This document shows positions 28,101 to 35,148 of a stretch of 36,261 nucleotides of DNA, piece by piece. The stretch is from Acidimicrobiia bacterium (GTDB taxonomy: Bacteria; Actinomycetota; Acidimicrobiia; Spongiisociales; UBA5794), in assembly GCA_036396535.1 (NCBI GenBank), contig DASWKR010000031.1, positions 1-36,261 of the forward strand, in the 5' to 3' direction. The position numbers were made by a program, and so were the translations under genes. Under the pieces are notes generated by a model that saw only the letters and a program-made list of their open reading frames with translations, made no database searches and was not told the DNA's origin. The first letter of the stretch is position 1. Every line of letters starts with the position of its first letter.

Positions 28101-29785
28101 GTGAGGATCTGGCGGCTCTCGCCGAGCGCTACTGGGAGTGGCGCATGGCCGCCAACCCGACCGAGGCGTCGCTGCTCGGCGACCACCGCTACGACGATCA
28201 GCTCGAGGACCTCACCCGCGAGGCAGAGGACGCTGCCGTCGCCGAGCTCGACGCCATCACCACCGCCGCCGAGGCCATCGAGCCTGCCTCGCTCGATGCA
28301 CGCGATCGAGTGACGCGTGGCGTCCTGATCCACGAGGCCTCGACGCTTGCGGACGAGTACCGGGCGCGACTGCTCGAGCTCGCCGTCGATCCTTCCAGTG
28401 GCATCCACGTGGCATACCTCCAGGCAGCCGGGCAGCTGCCCTTGTCCGAGCCCGAGCACGCCGACGCACTGGTCGGTCGCTGGACGAAGTTCGGGACGCT
28501 GTTCGGGCAGGCCGTGCATCGCCTTCGGCAGGGGATCGCGACGGGTCGCACCCCTCCTCGGGTGGCGGTCGAGAAGGTGATCGCGCACATCGACGCCTAC
28601 CTGGCGTCCCCGCTCGAGGGCGACCCGTTCGTCAGCGTCCCTCCTCCACCGCAGTTCACCGAGGCCGAGGTCGCCGCCTGGAGGGAGCGCCTCGTCGAGG
28701 CGGTGCGCACCCACGTCAGGCCGGCGTACGAGCACTACCGCACCGCACTCGTGGAGGAGGTCGTCTCCGAGTCCCGGCCGCAGGAGCGCGCCGGGATCGC
28801 GTGGATCGCCGACGGCGCCGAGGTGTATGCCGGGGCGATCAGGCGGCACACCTCGCTCGATCGCACCCCGCTCGAGATACACGAGATGGGGAAGGAGCTC
28901 ATCGAGCAGGTCGGAGACGAGTACCGACGATTGGGCGCCGAAGTGCTCGGGACGTCCGACCTCGCCGAGATCTACCTGAGACTGCGCGAGGACGCCTCGC
29001 TGCGCTTCGACGACGCAGCCGAGATCGTCGAGGCGGCGAGCGGAGCCCTCGAGCGAGCGAGGGCGGCGATCCCCGGTTGGTTCGGAATCCTGCCGAAGGC
29101 CGATTGCATCATGGCCGAGATCCCGGGCCCCGGCGCCGAGGAGGCGCCGCTCGCCTACTACCTCCCTCCTTCCGGTGACGGCTCGCGTCCGGGGACGTTC
29201 TTCGTGAACACGACCCTCCCAACCACTCGCACCCGCTACGAATCCGAGGCGCTGGCGTTCCACGAGTCCATCCCCGGGCACCACCTGCAGTCGGCGATCG
29301 CCCAGGAGCTCGAGGAGGTTCCCGAGTTCCGCCGATTCGCGTACGTGACCGCCTACGTGGAGGGGTGGGGTCTCTACACGGAGCGGCTGGCCGACGAGAT
29401 GGGGCTCTACAGCGATGAGGTCGCCCGCCTCGGGATGCTCTCGTTCGACTCGTGGCGTGCCGGCCGGCTCGTGGTCGACACAGGGATGCACGCCCTCGGG
29501 TGGAGCCGCCAGGAGGCCATCGGCTACATGCTCGCCAACTCGCCGCAGGCCGCCAACAACGTGGAGACGGAGATCGACCGGTACATCGGATGGCCCGGCC
29601 AGGCGCTCGCGTACATGACGGGGCGCCAGGAGATCGTGCGGCTTCGCAGGCTGGCCGATGCGGCGCTCAGCCCGACCTTCGACATCAAGACGTTCCACGA
29701 TGTCGTCCTCGGCTCGGGCCCCGTGCCGCTGCCCGTGCTGGGTGAACTCGTCGAGGACTGGCTGTCGGCCGCTCGAGTCACGTGA
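28097..29785 (+). CDS. DUF885 family metallopeptidase-like protein, copy 2
   Basis: The 562-residue paralogue of the preceding gene is alignable from end to end (MSEDLAALAERYWEWRM against MSEDLRRIGDEYWEYQL). The metal site is HESIPGHH (H389, E390, H395/H396) with EGWGLYTERLADEMG (E422), followed by WPGQALAYMTGRQEI and DVVLGSGPVPLPVL. The middle shows an 8-residue insertion with GPGAEEAPLAYYLPP near 345-358, close to the predicted active site, so the specificity may differ from copy 1. No signal peptide is present. ATG 28097 overlaps the previous stop; an in-frame ATG 4 codons earlier is unlikely. The downstream GNAT gene overlaps its stop (GTGA), giving a three-gene coupled operon. Confidence 0.9.
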   Translation: MSEDLAALAERYWEWRMAANPTEASLLGDHRYDDQLEDLTREAEDAAVAELDAITTAAEAIEPASLDARDRVTRGVLIHEASTLADEYRARLLELAVDPSSGIHVAYLQAAGQLPLSEPEHADALVGRWTKFGTLFGQAVHRLRQGIATGRTPPRVAVEKVIAHIDAYLASPLEGDPFVSVPPPPQFTEAEVAAWRERLVEAVRTHVRPAYEHYRTALVEEVVSESRPQERAGIAWIADGAEVYAGAIRRHTSLDRTPLEIHEMGKELIEQVGDEYRRLGAEVLGTSDLAEIYLRLREDASLRFDDAAEIVEAASGALERARAAIPGWFGILPKADCIMAEIPGPGAEEAPLAYYLPPSGDGSRPGTFFVNTTLPTTRTRYESEALAFHESIPGHHLQSAIAQELEEVPEFRRFAYVTAYVEGWGLYTERLADEMGLYSDEVARLGMLSFDSWRAGRLVVDTGMHALGWSRQEAIGYMLANSPQAANNVETEIDRYIGWPGQALAYMTGRQEIVRLRRLADAALSPTFDIKTFHDVVLGSGPVPLPVLGELVEDWLSAARVT

Positions 29786-30672
29786 TCCGCCCCGGCACGG
29801 CGGAAGACGTCGAGCCGGCCTACCACGTTTTCCGGCGCGCCCTATGGAGCTACCTCCGGGACATCGGGCTGGTCGATGCCGCATCCGACGACGACCCCGG
29901 CACCGCCTTCGCCAGGCACCGCCACCTCGTCGAGCACCTGGCCGACACCGCCGCCGAGTTCCACGTCGCCGTCGACGACGGCGGCCGCCTCGTCGGGCTG
30001 GCGCGATCCATCGAGCGCGATGGAGTCTTCCAGCTCACCGAGCTGTTCGTCGACCCCGATGATCAGGGAGGCGGGATCGGCACTGCCCTTCTCGCCGAGG
30101 CGTTCCCGGTCGGCCGCGGCAGGCACCGGTCGATCCTGGCGACGCTCGACCCGAGAGCCCTCTCCCTGTACCACCGCTACGGGGTGGCATTCCAGGGTGC
30201 GCTGGTGGACATCTCGATCACGCCGGAGGTCGCCGACATCGGCTCGGATCTCCTTGCGGAACCGGTCGCCGCCGACTCGATCCACCGGATCGCGGCACTC
30301 GACGCCACCCTCGTCGGCTTCGAGCGGCTCGACGACCTGCGTTGGCTGGCCGGCAAGCGTCCATGCGTGGCACTGACGCGCCACGGATCGGTGGCCGGCT
30401 ACGCCTTCCTCGCAGATGACGTCGGAGTCGGCCCGATCGGCGTGGCCGACACCGCCGACGCGGCCGCCGCCCTCGATCACGTCCGCAACGCGGCCGCTCG
30501 AGAGGGAAGGGGCCGGTTCTCCATGACGACTCCACTGGCGAACCACGAGGCCATGCGGTGGGCGGTTGGCACCGGCCAGGAGATCGAGCCGTTCTTCACG
30601 CTGATCCTGGCCGACGCCCCGTTCGTCTCATGGGACCGCTACATCGGCTACACGCCCGAGTTCTTCATCTGA
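29782..30672 (+). CDS. Double-GNAT acetyltransferase-like protein
   Basis: The 296-residue protein appears to hold two GNAT folds. The first (about 1-150) starts IRPGTAEDVEPAYHVF and has the acetyl-CoA loop in LFVDPDDQGGGIGTALLAEA (Q-x-x-G-x-G/A), followed by LYHRYGV. The second (about 155-290) is degenerate, with a G-Y-A-F strand but no clear pyrophosphate loop, as in other double-GNAT proteins where one half is structural. It probably acetylates an amine-bearing small molecule or peptide in the cytoplasm. The GTG start overlaps the DUF885 copy 2 stop, linking peptide cleavage and N-acetylation in one operon. Confidence 0.8.
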   Translation: MIRPGTAEDVEPAYHVFRRALWSYLRDIGLVDAASDDDPGTAFARHRHLVEHLADTAAEFHVAVDDGGRLVGLARSIERDGVFQLTELFVDPDDQGGGIGTALLAEAFPVGRGRHRSILATLDPRALSLYHRYGVAFQGALVDISITPEVADIGSDLLAEPVAADSIHRIAALDATLVGFERLDDLRWLAGKRPCVALTRHGSVAGYAFLADDVGVGPIGVADTADAAAALDHVRNAAAREGRGRFSMTTPLANHEAMRWAVGTGQEIEPFFTLILADAPFVSWDRYIGYTPEFFI

Positions 30673-30689
30673 AGCGCGACCCGTCCTGC

Positions 30690-30781
<92 letters not shown>

Positions 30782-30856
30782 ACGTGCCGCCTCCGTCGTC
30801 GGTAAGCGACGGCGCCAGGTTAAACCCCTCCACGCCTCGACTCCCCTGGACCGACC

Positions 30857-30862
30857 TACGCT
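30857..30862 (+). promoter_or_regulatory. Candidate -10 for the ASCH gene, leaderless
   Basis: TACGCT ends 6 bases before the GTG start at 30869, leaving no room for a ribosome site. Transcription starting 7 bases after the -10 would begin exactly at the GTG. A CTCGAC at 30836-30841 is a possible -35 with 15-base spacing. The CTACGCTC string is shared with the pilD upstream region. Confidence 0.35.
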
Positions 30863-30868
30863 CTCGTC

Positions 30869-31456
30869 GTGCTGTTTCAGAAGCGCTTCTGGGAGGGTAT
30901 CCGCGACGGGTCCATCACCCTGACCTTCCGCCGCTGGAAGCGCCTCCAGGTCCTCGTCGGTAACCGCTACAGGACGCCGATCGGGCTCATCGAGGTGGAG
31001 GCCGTCGACATCGTCGACCCGGCGTCGATCACCGACGACGAAGCGCAGAGGTCGGGCCACGGGTCGGCTGAGGCGCTCCATGCCGACATGCCGGGCACGC
31101 CCAACGAGCCGACCTACCGGATCGCCTTTCGTTACGTGGACGAGCCCGACCCGAGGACGGAGCTGGCCAACGACGCATCACTCGGCGAGGACGACGTCGC
31201 CGAGATCGACCGACGGCTCGACCGGATCGATGCCAGATCGCCCGTCGGTCCGTGGACGATGGCGACATTGCGAACCATCGCCGAGCATCCGCATCGCCGG
31301 GCGGGAGATCTCGCCGAGATGCACGGCCGGGAGCGCCTCGACTTCAAGAAGGACGTGCGCAAGCTGAAGAACCTCGGCCTGACGCTCAGCTTCGACCCGG
31401 GTTACCGGCTCTCACCGCGCGGGGAGGCCTACCTGAGGATGACCCGGCGGACCTGA
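30869..31456 (+). CDS. ASCH-domain protein with C-terminal winged-helix-like region
   Basis: The N-terminal ~90 of 195 residues form an ASCH (PUA-like) domain, beginning MLFQKRFWEGIRDGSITLTFRRWKR in two parts, with VGNRYRTPIGLIEVEAV and TYRIAFRYV strands. ASCH domains bind RNA or modified nucleosides; one family member hydrolyses N4-acetylcytidine. The C-terminal part (about 125-195: WTMATLRTIAEHPHRRAGDLAE, FKKDVRKLKNLGLT, GYRLSPRGEAYL) looks like a winged helix, with a wing and a basic recognition helix. Together this suggests an RNA- or DNA-binding regulator in the cytoplasm. The GTG start is probably leaderless. It lies between the tRNA-Ser gene and the remnant-rich island. Confidence 0.8.
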   Translation: MLFQKRFWEGIRDGSITLTFRRWKRLQVLVGNRYRTPIGLIEVEAVDIVDPASITDDEAQRSGHGSAEALHADMPGTPNEPTYRIAFRYVDEPDPRTELANDASLGEDDVAEIDRRLDRIDARSPVGPWTMATLRTIAEHPHRRAGDLAEMHGRERLDFKKDVRKLKNLGLTLSFDPGYRLSPRGEAYLRMTRRT

Positions 31457-31552
31457 CCCCGCTCGACTCGGGGGCTGAGTCGGCGCGCCGCCAAGCTCGC
31501 ATATCGCCCAATGAACAATCTCGAGAGCCCATGCGAACCTGTGAGCCACTCA

Positions 31553-31672
31553 CAACGCCTTCCACTGATTAGTGGAATCCGCGATCTCCCGCATGCTCCA
31601 CTCGTGGCCATGCAAGAGCATGATCACTAACCGTTGGCGATCGCTCAACGACGCCCAAGGCCGACGGAAGCG
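31553..31672 (-). pseudogene. Remnant of an ECF sigma factor (region 4 only)
   Basis: On the minus strand about 38 codons read RFRRPWASLSDRQRLVIMLL and then HGHEWSMREIADSTNQWKAL before a stop. L-S-D-R-Q-R, the hydrophobic helix and W-S-M-R-E-I-A-D are the pattern of sigma-70 region 4 in actinobacterial ECF factors. The usual continuation (S-x-x-T-V-x-x-H) is lost, and regions 2 and 3 are missing; the frame instead runs upstream into antisense of an IS3 remnant. A 7-bp inverted repeat (31560-31577) sits at the break point. It is probably a former sigma gene broken by transposition. Confidence 0.5.
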
Positions 31673-31691
31673 CCGGCTCGACCCGTAGCAG

Positions 31692-31772
31692 AGTGCCGGC
31701 CTCGTCGGCTCGATGGGAACCGTGGGAGACGCACTGGACAACGCCATGGCGGAGCCTGTCAAGTTCTTTTGC
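31692..31772 (+). mobile_element. IS3-family transposase (OrfB) remnant
   Basis: A short frame reads S-A-G-L-V-G-S-M-G-T-V-G-D-A-L-D-N-A-M-A-E, the conserved DDE-region signature of IS3-family OrfB (G-D-x-x-D-N-A-x-A-E). A stop codon lies just before it (31686-31688), and the expected following E-S-F/Y-x-x-x-K is replaced by P-V-K-F-F with no further similarity. Only about 25 codons survive; no ends or target duplication were found. Confidence 0.7.
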
Positions 31773-31790
31773 CGATCAAGCCACCACCCC

Positions 31791-32693
31791 CTACGGCGAA
31801 CTGACGGTCACTGCAGTGGAGGCGTTCTCGACAAAATCGCGGGGGCCTCTGAACTGCGCAACCAGCGATCCAGAATCGTCACACGTCGACGCGATGAAGC
31901 TCTCGGCGATCTCAGACAGGGGCTGGTCAACCAGACACGACCGCCTTGCGACCGCGATTGACTGATCTGTAGCGTTGCGAAACACTATTGATGGTCCACC
32001 ACCCGAGCGCGAATCGATCGAAGCTGGGGCGTCCACCTGGACATGCGCGATACCTGCCGCGTCGGTGACGAGACTGAGATGAGTGGCCCATTGCGGGGTC
32101 ATCTCGGTGGCCGGACACGCGTCTCCGACGGATATAGCCAGAGCCATGAGCCACCGCTCAGATGTAAACACAAGAAATGAAGTTGCTAGGTCTTGGTCGA
32201 GGGAGTCTCGGAGAGTCACCTGGACGCCAGGACGACCCTCGAATGTCTCTATCACTGCGCCCAGCGGAAGGCCAGGTCTATCGTTGGGCCGTAGCTCGAG
32301 GCGGACGCCGCACCCTGCGTTCACGCCTTCGTCGATTCGAGCCGCGACAGATCCTCGCACCTCCCACGACCCAAGCATCAGTGTGCGAGGCGCGGTGATC
32401 GTGATCGGCGTACCGTCGGGCAAGATCGCTGCCAGCGTGTCAGAGGCCGGAGAGGGATCGGTCGCGATCGTCGTGTCAGCGGCCGGCGGCTCTGTGACAA
32501 CCACTGGCGCGCCCGATCGTGTCAACTGGACAACAACGAGCATCGCGACGGAGAGCGTGACGATGGCAAGACCGACGCTAAGGCTTCTGATCGATCGTCG
32601 CTCGCCCGCGAGCGCGAAGTCGTCTGAGACCGCCTGGTCGATCTGTGCGCGCATATGTCGAGCAGCCGTTCGCTCAAGCTCATCGAAATTCAT
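31791..32693 (-). CDS. Single-pass membrane protein co-encoded with an ECF sigma factor
   Basis: The 300-residue protein has a ~35-residue cytoplasmic N-terminus (MNFDELERTAARHMRAQIDQ), one transmembrane helix (about 37-58, SVGLAIVTLSVAMLVVVQL) and a ~240-residue extracytoplasmic domain with a Thr/Pro-rich linker. Four cysteines (CGVRL, DACPA, RRSCLV, STCDD) may form disulphides outside the cell. There is no HxxxCxxC zinc anti-sigma motif, and I do not recognise the outer domain. Its ATG overlaps the sigma factor stop (ATGA), which is typical of sigma/anti-sigma pairs, so a membrane sensor or anti-sigma role is inferred from context only. The GC content looks lower than in the core genes. Confidence 0.7.
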   Translation of the reverse strand: MNFDELERTAARHMRAQIDQAVSDDFALAGERRSIRSLSVGLAIVTLSVAMLVVVQLTRSGAPVVVTEPPAADTTIATDPSPASDTLAAILPDGTPITITAPRTLMLGSWEVRGSVAARIDEGVNAGCGVRLELRPNDRPGLPLGAVIETFEGRPGVQVTLRDSLDQDLATSFLVFTSERWLMALAISVGDACPATEMTPQWATHLSLVTDAAGIAHVQVDAPASIDSRSGGGPSIVFRNATDQSIAVARRSCLVDQPLSEIAESFIASTCDDSGSLVAQFRGPRDFVENASTAVTVSSP

Positions 32694-33199
32694 GAGTCAA
32701 TCCAACCTCGCCTCCTGAGTCGATCGGCTAGCCGAGCACGAGCCTGGCTGGAAAGGGCCTTGACGGTCCCTTCAGCTATGCCGAGGAGCGCGGATATCTC
32801 TCGAATAGACATATCCTCGACGTAGCGAAGTGCAAGGACTTGCCCTTGGCGCTTCGGGAGCCGCCTGACTTCCTCCCAGAAGCCTATGTATTCGACCGAT
32901 GTTGTGGAGTCTCCGACCGAGTCGCTCGACCACGACCGAGCGCGAGCCCGGAGTTCCACCTTCAAACGCCGACCGCGCGAATATGCAAGATTCAGCCCAA
33001 CCCGACGGATCCAAGCATCGGGACGATCGAGCTGGCCAACGGAAGTCCAACTCTTGTAGGCGCGAGCAAAGGCCTCCTGCGCTAGGTCATCCGCGTCCTG
33101 CGACGAACCTGTTACCGCGTACAGCAGCCCGCGTAACGCTCGCTGGTGCTCGCGAACGAACCGGTCGAACTCGCTCGGAACAAGTACGTGCGCCTGCAC
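32690..33199 (-). CDS. ECF-type RNA polymerase sigma factor (SigE-like family)
   Basis: The ~169-residue sigma-70 factor has region 2 as FDRFVREHQRALRGLLYAVT, then DADDLAQEAFARAYKSW and DAWIRRVGLNLAYSRGRR. Region 4 is RRLPKRQGQVLALRYVEDMS plus IREISALLGIAEGTVKALSS. It would redirect RNA polymerase to a small set of promoters, probably controlled by the coupled membrane protein. The start is uncertain: GTG 33199 has AAGGA five bases upstream and gives a typical short head; ATG 33238 would add 13 residues. The frame is open to 33343 without similarity. The gene lies in a remnant-rich island. Confidence 0.87.
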   Translation of the reverse strand: MQAHVLVPSEFDRFVREHQRALRGLLYAVTGSSQDADDLAQEAFARAYKSWTSVGQLDRPDAWIRRVGLNLAYSRGRRLKVELRARARSWSSDSVGDSTTSVEYIGFWEEVRRLPKRQGQVLALRYVEDMSIREISALLGIAEGTVKALSSQARARLADRLRRRGWIDS

Positions 33200-33384
33200 C
33201 CCCGTCCTTGCGAGATCGGACCGCTCATGATGCCTCATGCAGGTGCGAATCGAGTGTGCGTCCTCAACCGCGACACATGTCACACCATAGACACGCACGG
33301 AGGCCCGGCTCGGTTTAGCGGCTCTTCGCACCTGGACGGGCAAGGCGTCCTGAGGCCGTGGCGGGATGAGGGCAGGTCATCGGC

Positions 33385-33522
33385 CGTCGGTGGGGGACAC
33401 GGAGGCGGTCGTTGTCGCAATTGCGGTAATCGTAGCCGGTGCGTTCGACGTGTTTTGATGACGAGGTTGCGGCCTTCGGTGGCGGCGCCGGTGACGCGAT
33501 GCTCGAGGAAGGTCGGAACTCC
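33385..33522 (-). mobile_element. ISL3-family transposase C-terminal remnant, frameshifted
   Basis: On the minus strand one frame reads VTGAATEGRNLVIK, and a frame one base away continues ERTGYDYRNCDNDRLRV. Joined, they match the end of ISL3 (IS204/IS1001/IS1096/IS1165) transposases, where T-E-G-x-N-x-x-I-K is followed by K-R-x-G-x-G-x-R-N-x-x-N-x-R-x-R. One extra A in the AAAA run near 33453-33456 explains the shift. The rest of the transposase and both ends are missing. Confidence 0.65.
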
Positions 33523-33587
33523 ATTGCCAGGTGCCGATGGTGCCGCCGGAGATCCTCCTTCGAATCGGGGACCTGCACCCTTCGGTT

Positions 33588-34328
33588 TCAGGGCCCGACA
33601 AGCTCGATTAGAGCGGGGAGGTCGGCCGCTTCGCCGCCGGGACCTAGCCATCCCCCAACGCCGTCGGGTCTGAGGATCGCGTCTGGATGGACGGGTGCAA
33701 GGAGTGTCAGCTGCGGAGTATCCCCGAAGCCGTCTATCTGATGCTCGACTAAGAAGAGAACAACTACCTCACCCTCGGCAAGGCTGGCGGCGGGTGCGTT
33801 GCCGTACGTGATGGTCAGGTCATCCGCGGCCTGCGGTACGAGCTCCGCGTCCAGAGCGGCGCTGTCGTGGTCACCGGTCATTCCCAGGATGTCCGCCTGC
33901 TCCGCACTCAGGACCGTTGTGTATGACCCCCCACCAATCGTGAGTGCGACCGAGGCTCCTTCGTCGAAGTTGAGCTCAGGGCTGGTCGCTCTCAGCATCT
34001 CGGTCACGTCGACCTCGACGTCCGTCAACACAATGAGATCACCGATGGGAGATTCCCCAAGTTCAGCCGCGGAAGGAAAGATCCCGTCGGCGGTATTGAC
34101 GCGCGATCGCTTGACGTCGACGATCTTGGCCACCAACACCGCCTCCGCTGCCGACGCGATCTCCTCGATCGTCATCGGTAGTGACGAGGCGCCACCAGGT
34201 CCGCCAACGTCTGCTAACGACCTTGGTTCGGACCCGATATTGATCCCTATGAGGACCGATCCGCACGCAAGTACGGGTAGAAGAAGTGGGCGCAACACTC
34301 GCAGCAACCGATCCGGTCGGCGCATCAT
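33588..34328 (-). CDS. Exported protein of unknown function
   Basis: The 246-residue protein has a basic N-terminus (MMRRPDRLLRVLRP) and a hydrophobic signal segment (LLLPVLACGSVLIGINIG), so it is exported or membrane-anchored. The mature part is acidic and starts a helix at MTIEEIASAAEAVLVAKIVDV, then beta-rich stretches (LIVLTDVEVDVTEML, ASVALTIGGGSYTTVL). It has no cysteine beyond the one in the signal region, which is not a good lipobox (VLAC). I do not recognise a family. The ATG at 34328 is preceded by GGAGG at good spacing. It stands alone between an ISL3 remnant and tandem repeats. Confidence 0.7.
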   Translation of the reverse strand: MMRRPDRLLRVLRPLLLPVLACGSVLIGINIGSEPRSLADVGGPGGASSLPMTIEEIASAAEAVLVAKIVDVKRSRVNTADGIFPSAAELGESPIGDLIVLTDVEVDVTEMLRATSPELNFDEGASVALTIGGGSYTTVLSAEQADILGMTGDHDSAALDAELVPQAADDLTITYGNAPAASLAEGEVVVLFLVEHQIDGFGDTPQLTLLAPVHPDAILRPDGVGGWLGPGGEAADLPALIELVGP

Positions 34329-34511
34329 GTCAGCACCCTCCCCAGTAGCTGTGGGAGCGTCCGTGGCCTGCCATCGGCCGATCCGCTGTGCCCAGTGTTA
34401 CGCCTACCGTCAGGAACCTCGCCCCACTCCGACGAGCGTCGACCAAGCCCTTCCACACCAAGCCCTACCTCTACGACGACACCATCGCAGCAGGCGGCCT
34501 CGCAACCTCAG
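34329..34511. other. Gene-free stretch before the tandem repeats
   Basis: This stretch contains the upstream region of the exported-protein gene. I see no gene, clear promoter or structure here; together with the repeats it forms a 640-base gap up to the tRNA gene. Confidence 0.5.
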
Positions 34512-34960
34512 CCCCCCTCGGCTCGGGGCTGCGCCCGCTCGCCGATCCCCCCGCGGCGCTTCCGCTTGCGGGGAGGATGGCGCTCGGGTTGCTTGTGGCA
34601 ACCGGCGATTCCAGGTCGGTGGACTCGAGTAACCCCCCTCCGCTCGGGACTGCGCCCGCTCGCCGATCCCCCCGCGGCGCTACCGCTTGCGGGGAGGATG
34701 GCGCTCGGGTGCTTGTGGGGAGAGGCGATTCCAGCTCGGGGGACTCGAGTAACCCCCCTCGGCTCGGGGCTGCGCCCGCTCGCCGATCCCCCCGCGGCGC
34801 TACCGCTTGCGGGGAGGATGGCGCTCGGGTTGCTTGTGGCGAGCAGCGATTCCAGGTCGGTGGACTCGAGTAACCCCCCTCGGCTCGGGGCTGCCCGCTC
34901 GCCGATCCCCCCGCGGCGCTACCGCTTGCGGGGAGGATGGCGCTCGGGTTGCTTCGCAAC
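34512..34960 (+). repeat. Four tandem ~120-bp GC-rich repeats
   Basis: Units begin with CCCCCCTC at 34512, 34633, 34753 and 34874 (periods 121, 120, 121); the fourth is cut short after GGGTTGCTT. Each unit has CGCTCGCCGATCCCCCCGCG, then CTTGCGGGGAGGATGGCGCT and CTCGGG. Units 1-3 continue with GCGATTCCAG and GGACTCGAGTAA. A CCCCGC/GCGGGG hairpin is present in every unit. GGTTGC/GCAACC pairs in units 1 and 4 but not in 2 and 3. Reverse-complement blocks occur at 11.5-11.85 kb. Open frames across the array are repeat translations and not treated as genes. Confidence 0.9.
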
Positions 34961-34968
34961 CTCTCGCG

Positions 34969-35055
34969 CGGAGGGAGTGGGATTCGAACCCACGGAACCC
35001 CGGGGGGCTCAACAGTTTTCAAGACTGTCGCCTTCGTCCGCTCGGCCATCCCTCC
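34969..35055 (-). tRNA. tRNA-Ser (anticodon UGA)
   Basis: On the minus strand GGAGGGA pairs with TCCCTCC, the D-arm reads GGCCGAGCGGACGAAGGC, and the stem ACAGT/ACTGT holds the loop CTTGAAA with anticodon TGA. A long serine-type variable arm (TGAGCCCCCCGGGGTTCC) and the T-arm GTGGGTTCGAATCCCAC follow. It is 87 bases long with discriminator G at 34969, no encoded CCA. It reads UCA/UCN codons. Its 3' end faces the tandem repeats and the island. Confidence 0.96.
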
Positions 35056-35148
35056 ACTGGGGACTCTACGGCAGCGCACGTTCCAGAAGGCCAGTCGACG
35101 ACCTGGATTGCCGAGTGCGACATGGGTTCGCGGCCACCGGCGACGATG

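Larger units (their letters stand above)
31457..31790. other. Gap with gene remnants only
   Basis: No intact gene is seen in this 334-base gap. From left to right it holds small hairpins (GTGAG/CTCAC at 31541-31553; TTCCACT/AGTGGAA at 31560-31577), a sigma region-4 remnant on the minus strand, and an IS3-type transposase remnant on the plus strand, listed separately. Confidence 0.6.

Noticed and set aside
27851-29884. 677-codon open frame on the minus strand
   Set aside because: It lies opposite the second DUF885 gene, with no recognisable domain; a GC-bias artefact.
34512-34960. CRISPR array
   Set aside because: The units are ~120 bp and repeat along their whole length with no short-repeat/unique-spacer pattern, and no cas genes are present.
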